DNA from: Gnetum montanum
Taxonomy: Eukaryota > Streptophyta > Gnetopsida > Gnetales > Gnetaceae
DNA length: 64,000 nt
Direction: 5' to 3'
Assembly (NCBI GenBank): GCA_015680685.1
Contig: MNCI01033500.1
Span: forward strand, 196,599 to 260,598
Shown: positions 58,380-64,000 of the stretch, piece after piece
Layout: every line of letters starts with the position of its first letter
How positions within the stretch are numbered: the stretch's first letter is position 1
The notes under the pieces: model-generated
The model's input: the letters and a program-made list of their open reading frames with translations, nothing else
Databases searched by the model: none
What the model was told of the DNA's origin: nothing
Made by a program: the position numbers and the translations under genes

Positions 58380-59160
58380 GCAATGTAATGCTACAAGGGC
58401 TTTCAATCTTCAACGTACTATTGGTTCACGCAACTGATCAAAGAAGAGACCTTTCTTTAGAAGGAACTACCCAACCAAGTCCTTACAACCACAAGAAGTT
58501 AATTATCCAAATGCCTCATCATCATTTAAATCTTTGGATCTTCCTTTGAACCAAAAACCATGCTCAATGCACACTATCATGTTAACCCATGCCATCACTA
58601 ATTGGATTAATGCTAGCCATCTTGCTAGGAAATTCTTTGATCTTGGAAGTCCTTTTATTTATTTGCAAATCATTGGAAATGAGCCTTGTAAAGCTATTTT
58701 GGATTTAGGGTTTGGTATTAATTTGATCTTCCAAGATATGTATAAAGCCTAGAACCTGACTCTACTAAAGAAGAGTAACATTCATTTAGAGTTGGGTGAC
58801 TAGTCCATCACTGTTCCATTGGAACTAGCAGAGGATATTGTTAGCACTATTTATGGGTGGTTGTATCCAGTCGATTTCCTAGTGATCCAAGTCAAGAACT
58901 GCAAGGGGAACTTCCCTATCATAATGGAAAGAGAATGGCTAAGTATGATTGATGCACACCTAGGAATACATGATCTTTCCCTAGAGATATCAAAAGAAAA
59001 TGCATTTGGAAAGATTGAGAAGAAGAAAGTTCCATGCATCGCATACAATGACATAAAGTGCAACTGTTGTAGAAGTCCTGATTTGTACAATGTTGAACAT
59101 TGCTTGCATGCAACTAGTGTGCACAAGTATCTAACATACAAAGATGCTCATATTCATATG
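58380..59160 (+). pseudogene. Element E aspartic protease region
   Basis: 58534-58752 gives HAITNWINASHLARKF and GNEPCKAILDLGFGINLIFQ. The active-site DSG has become DLG here. 58819-59175 gives GNFPIIMEREWLSMIDAHLG, the distal motif with Glu in place of the Gly in IIMGR. Both changes would abolish activity. The reading is otherwise close to element C. Confidence 0.82.
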
Positions 59161-59199
59161 GTTGAATTATTGTAATTATACCATTCCATGTATTTGAAA

Positions 59200-59830
59200 C
59201 CTAGTTTCTTTTAGAAATTTAAAAATTGACATGGTTTATAATAGATCATTGACAAGAATTATTTGGGAAAAAGATAGTGTCTCTGATGCTTGATGGCTTG
59301 AAGGATAGTGTAAAAATCCTTTGCATAAATACTATACTTTTTCCTTAATTTATTAATCCTCTTGGAAAAAGATTCCTTCAATTACTAGAATACTAATGTT
59401 CACTTTCATGTAAAATAGGTTTTGAAAAGTTGAAATTTCATGCACTAGTTCACTTATAATTTCTTTTTTAACAACTTAAGACTCCCTTGAACTTCATCAT
59501 TCCACCTAAATTTTTGATTCTTTTTCAAGAGGTCAAACATAAGTTATGAAATAGCCACTAAAGTTCTTAATGAACCTTCTATATAAGCTTTCCAAGATAA
59601 GAAAATAATATATCTCTCCAATATTCATTTGTATTGGTTACTCTTTTATGTCCTTTACTCTGGATATCCTTATCTTCGCTTGATTATTAGAATTTACATG
59701 TCCTAAGTATGTGATATTCCCTTTCATGAAGTTCTAGTTTTTTATGTTGATTATCAATTTTAGCTCATTTAATTTTTAGCACACAAGCTTCAAATAACCA
59801 TGATGTTGCTCCTTGTTAGAGCTATAAATA
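59200..59830 (-). pseudogene. Chromovirus-type Ty3 RT/RNase H fragment
   Basis: Read right to left, 59830-59640 gives ILIYSSNKEQHHGYLKLVC and NFMKGNITYLGHVNS (compare DDILIYS...EH..HL..V and F...V.FLGHVVS of chromoviral RT). 59400-59230 gives KKYSIYAKDFYTILQAIKHQ and RHYLFPK, the RNase H start (KYS.YDKELYAIV.AL..WRHYL). About 200 bp between them are too decayed to read. This is a different lineage and strand from element E beside it. Confidence 0.75.
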
Positions 59831-61015
59831 AGAATTGTAATAACTCCTAACCTAGGCTTAGGTTAGAAATATATTACTTACAATATTAAATCATAAAAAA
59901 GGATCATCAATTGGAGCCATAGTGCTTATCCTACTAAGTAGGGTTTTAGGAAGATTGGTAGATAACTCACTCCAAATGATTGTTCCTGAGAAAATTAAAT
60001 CATAGATTAATAAATATTGATAAGATGGTAAGAAAATAAATAAAGATAGTAGTAGGCATTTAATTAATAGGAGTAGAGGAGAACATAAATTATAGAATAA
60101 ATTAAAAATGAAATTGTAATGCCAATAGCTCCTTGTATAGAAAATCTATAATGTTTGCTAAGAAATAATAGTTCATTGTCCCTAATATCTAAGTCAAAAT
60201 ATACAATAACCAAAACATTACTATAACAACATAATAAATGATATAATATCCATAATTCATACCAAGACATTTGGCTACTAATAATCCAATGTGATATCCA
60301 ATAACTAGATACCAAATTATTGTTTTCAAGTACCAACTTGAATATACAAAAAAGTAAAGTTAGCCCTGTAATGAAGACAAGCATGTAGAAAGAAAGTCCA
60401 CACATGACAATCCAAGGGCATACAATTACAAAAGTTCTAGCTAAATGTTATAGCTTACACATTACATAAAACTTGTAACTTAAATAAAGGCTAAAAAATA
60501 TATAGATTTTAATCTAAGAATCAACTTCTTCAACAACTCCTTATCAAACATAACTATTTTAGTTAAGAGGTAAAAATAAAATGATAGTTTATACACATGG
60601 CTAGGTAGGGAATGTAAATTACAAATACTCCCTTAAGGTTTTTGAAACCAAGCATCATGTAGCTAGAAGACCTATCATAAGGGTTGCTAAATCTATGAAT
60701 ATTAATACTAGATACATAAACAAACATACAAATCATCAAATAAATAATATAACATGATAAAGGTATCCAAACCAAGTTCCACTACCATTATTTTCTCCTT
60801 CATTTGTCTTTAGTTTAAATTATTTAGCCTTTGTTTCATCATATTTGTTTTGACCTACCTCTTATAACCTTTGTCGACCTTGTTTGAACCTTTTTTGAAC
60901 ATTGAAGCAATGTTTCTTGGCTTATCCATGTATTATTACTAAAGTATTTTACATTACTTTGATATTATTTGCTCATTTTATCACATAGGTATCACTTAAT
61001 GTGGTTATGGTTGAT
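59831..61015. other. Unassigned AT-rich interval
   Basis: Very AT-rich. The only open frames are short and hydrophobic (for example 60405-60064 on the minus strand) and match no family I recognise. They probably reflect base composition. Confidence 0.4.
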
Positions 61016-61019
61016 ATGA

Positions 61020-62640
61020 AGGATTGGAGTATGGACACCTCGAGGCAAATCAGTTCACCTTTGAGTCTAACTGGACCTCATGATGATGTTGAATGATTCA
61101 TTTATCTACATTGTTTAGATCTTGAGCTTGAGATCCTATCAAGTGGCAAAAACACCTAGTTAAGACCCTTGACCTTGAGGTTGGTGACATCACTGAAGGA
61201 TCTCTAGTTGAGATTCCAATCATGACACATATTGGTGAGGAGAAAACACTAAAAGTAAGTTTCTCATTGGAACCTCAACAAGTCCAAGACATCACCATGA
61301 GTCTCCAAGACAACATTAAGGTCTTTACTTGGTCATACGAGGATATGTTAGGCCTTGACCCATGCCTAGAACAACATAACATCATATTCAACCCTAGTAT
61401 GAAGGAAGTTAAGCAAAAAAGTTCACAGGATTAGACCAAATTTAGCCCTAGAAGTTCTTGATGAAATCATGAAATTGTATCAAGCTAGTTTTGTTTGAGT
61501 TGTCAATTATGTAGATTGGGTGTCTAACATAGTAGTAGTCCCTAAGAACAATGGGAGTATATGTATCTGTATTGATTTTTAAGACTTGAATAAGGAAATT
61601 ATCAAAGATGATTTCCCTTTGCTTAGTATTGACCATTTCTATGGTGGAAGCCCATGCAACCATCAACCCTAAATTCCCTAATGAGCATATCAACATCACT
61701 AGCAAAGTACTTGAGGACTATGAGGAAATTATGCCTTTTTTAACTACCCATGGGACTAGTGTTGCTACCATCATAACATTGCCTACTAGTGTAATCCAAC
61801 CCTTTTCATACCTTTTTTAATTCTCATGTATCAACAACATGGCTAAGTGTCATGGATTGATCAAGGAAATGATGGTAGATTGTGACCAAGAAATCAAATG
61901 CCTAATGATAAAAGATGATTTAGAACTAGTGGTTAACCAAGTACCAAAGGCTTACACATGTAAAGACAAACATTTATAACCCTATTGTGACCTAGGTAAG
62001 AGACTAATGCAACAATTTACATATGTTGGTATCCAACATACACCTTGAACCAAGAATACATTAGCTGATGTCATTACAACCTTAGCCCTTAGTGTGAAAC
62101 TTAATGTATTTAGCAAGTTACCTTCTTTAACTATGAACTATTCTCTTTTCATTATGAAGAACATTGAAGGTATTGCTATAGCCTCCATCAATACTACTTC
62201 TCAAAAGGAGTGGTATGACAATATCAAGTTTTACCTAATGCAAGATGTATCTTCACAAGGCCTAACTACTTCTCAAAAGGACCTTGTCCCTAAAAGATCA
62301 AAATAGTATGTCATTATAGGTGATAACACACTATGTCAGTGGTCCTATGATGGCATATTATTAGTCTACTTGGGAAAAATAAAAGCCCACATAGTCCTTG
62401 AGCAAGTTCATGAAGGTATATGTGGGGGACATGTAGAACCTAGAGCCATGGCAACAAAGATTAGATGAGTAGGTTATTATCATTCCTATATAGAAATTGA
62501 TTGCCTATAGAAGGTTAAAACTTGGGATACTTGCCAATGCCATAGTAACCAAATATATGTGCCATCCATTGAGTTGCACACTACTTAGATAATTTGGCCA
62601 TTTTAATGGTGGGGAATTGACATTATTGGCCATCTAGGAT
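61020..62640 (+). pseudogene. Tat-like Ty3/gypsy pol fragment (element F)
   Basis: 61222-61434 contains DNIKVFTWSYEDMLGLDPCL, the segment just before RT in Tat-lineage elements (F.WSYEDMPGLDP). RT text follows at 61500-61620 (WVSNIVVVPKNNGSICICID, then DDFPL). The sequence then jumps to the RNase H end (NTLADVITTLA, about 62045-62090). The integrase zinc region and core start follow at 62390-62630 (HEGICGGH, then WPF.WWGIDIIG). Most of RT and RNase H is deleted, and stops are frequent. Confidence 0.75.
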
Positions 62641-64000
62641 GCCTTGGATCCTCTTTCTTGGAGGCCCTTGGGATCCAATGTCAAATTATTTTCATTGGGA
62701 ATCTTTGGTTTTCCAACAATTAAAATTTTCTTGTCCAATAAATCCCGTGACTAAAATAATCCAATGATGTCCAAGCTTAGGGGAAAAATATATTGGCAAG
62801 AAACTACTTGAATTCATCCATAATGAGAGTACTAATACAACTCTATAGCTTTAAAAATATAGTTATTCATGAAGATGCAACAATGAACTTCTTTAAGACA
62901 ATAGCATCATAAGAAAACTATGTTTAATTAAGTTGCATGAAAATATTTTAGTAATGTTGATGAAGATAACTTTTCATCAATGATAAGAGACAGGGTGAAT
63001 AAAGATCTTAGCAAGCTATTAATGTCCTATTTTATTTCTTTGAGTAACAATCTATTATATGATATGAGGAATGCAAATTCAGTGATGAGATGCTACTTCC
63101 AAGCTAGAGCCTATGGTGTTGATTTGATAGAAAATAAGGCTGTAAATAAAGATATAAAAGTAGCCTTTTAAGACAAAGATCAATATTCTTGAGCCTTTTA
63201 TAAATTTTAGAGAGAGATAGATGGTGCCCTTATACTTATTTAAGGATAAGCTGAATTAGAAGGGCTAACACAAATAAGAAACACTACTAGTTTTGGTTAA
63301 AATCTGAAATAGCTAAAGGAGTAGAGGAACTAAAAGTGTTGATGATAAAGATGAAGGTAAAAAAGTTCATACTAAAAATAAAAAATTTAGAACTTTAGGA
63401 AGAGCTGGATGTTGCATAGAAGTGAGGTAAAAATCTCATTGGAGGAGAAGAATACATTAATAGAAACATTGAATAAGGAGAGATATAGTTTAAATAACAT
63501 GATGAATAGTCTATAAGAAAATGTAGTTACTAATGAGTTTATAACATACTATAGAAAATTATTATTGTATGCTTTAATGCATAGTTGTGAATTACCTTCT
63601 ATTTTCACTATTCCTTTTGGCAATGTACAATAAATTCAAGGATAAACTCCTCAAGAAATCTTCTATGCCATAATCATTGAGTCCTATTACTTATGAGCCA
63701 TTTTCATCTTTGAAGAATTCTCTAGTTCCAACCAAGTCAAGGGATGAATAATCATGTAGTATGTTTGATAATCTTTAAAATGTAAATAAAGAATATTTTA
63801 CTAGTGGATGATAGTTAATTTAATTTTCTTAGATGTACTTCATTGAAAAATAATTACCTCTAATTTAGATGATGATATTATTAACTTAATTTACCATGGC
63901 AAGCATGTTTTTACTTTTTTATGATGAATATTTTTCTTATGTTATAATATATTTTGAAAGAGATGTATAATCCCAATATCTTTACTTATTATTATTTGCA
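62641..64000. other. Unassigned AT-rich right end
   Basis: No recognisable gene. Short Lys/Asn-rich frames (for example 62980-63171) are probably remnants of a gag-like coiled-coil region or chance. The strand of any original element is unclear. Confidence 0.35.

Larger units (their letters stand above)
55097..59160 (+). mobile_element. Element E: 5' half of an Athila-like retrotransposon
   Basis: 5' LTR, PBS, gag and protease in order on the plus strand, all decayed. Similarity to element C ends in the linker after the protease at about 59110-59160, just before RT should begin. An antisense fragment of another Ty3 lineage follows. No 3' LTR is visible. Confidence 0.85.

Noticed and set aside
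60064-60775. Hydrophobic minus-strand frames that look membrane-like
   Set aside because: AT-rich DNA produces Ile/Phe/Tyr-rich frames by chance. There is no conserved pattern or start context.
1-64000. CRISPR arrays, bacterial operons, organelle DNA, rRNA genes
   Set aside because: Introns, plant LTR elements and hAT sequence show nuclear plant DNA. No spaced direct-repeat array or rRNA sequence was seen.

Overview
This window looks like nuclear DNA of a seed plant with a large, repeat-rich genome. A gymnosperm would fit, but nothing here proves it. One intact, intron-containing gene (20940-27761, minus strand) sits among decayed LTR retrotransposons. Retroelement coding regions are full of stops and frameshifts. 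The gene keeps an open frame across eleven exons with consensus GT-AG junctions.

The gene is the main find. The assembled protein of about 1845 residues carries, in order, a cold-shock-like domain, a ZNFX1-type superfamily 1 RNA helicase, a run of NF-X1-type zinc fingers, a short coiled coil and two consecutive PARP-type ADP-ribosyltransferase domains. The first ART domain has an H-Y-E triad. The second keeps H and Y but lacks the glutamate. I do not know of a described plant protein with this architecture. It suggests an RNA-sensing or RNA-surveillance helicase with built-in ADP-ribosylation activity.

Layout. 1-6204: minus-strand Athila-like Ty3 element A, cut off at both ends. 6205-7687: unassigned, with a TATA-like site. 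7688-16849: minus-strand Athila-like element B with its 5' LTR and PBS but no recognisable 3' LTR. 16850-20939: decayed intergenic DNA. 20940-27761: the helicase-PARP gene. 28590-29680: hAT transposase relic. 29700-31400: low-copy-looking, partly CpG-rich DNA. 32810-42851: Athila-like element C, complete from LTR to LTR with a near-perfect 5-bp target duplication. 44683-47262: plus-strand Athila-like element D (LTR, PBS, gag), broken by another element's LTR (H, 47263-48198). 49070-51560: Copia-type LTR, PBS and gag (G). 51790-54050: LTR-like DNA and an unrecognised decayed reading frame. 54521-55096: LTR-like sequence. 55097-59160: plus-strand Athila-like element E (LTR, PBS, gag, protease), truncated before RT. 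59200-59830: antisense chromovirus-type RT/RNase H scrap. 61020-62640: Tat-like pol scrap. The rest is unassigned.

Elements A to E form one family. They share the gag N-terminus, protease region and pol sequence where present. B to E also share LTR ends (TGATGA...TCATCA) and a tRNA-Asp-type primer binding site. The mutations in their PBS copies are mostly C-to-T or G-to-A, as expected from long-term cytosine methylation. Four single-N joins interrupt the sequence, two of them flanked by duplicated sequence that is probably an assembly artefact.
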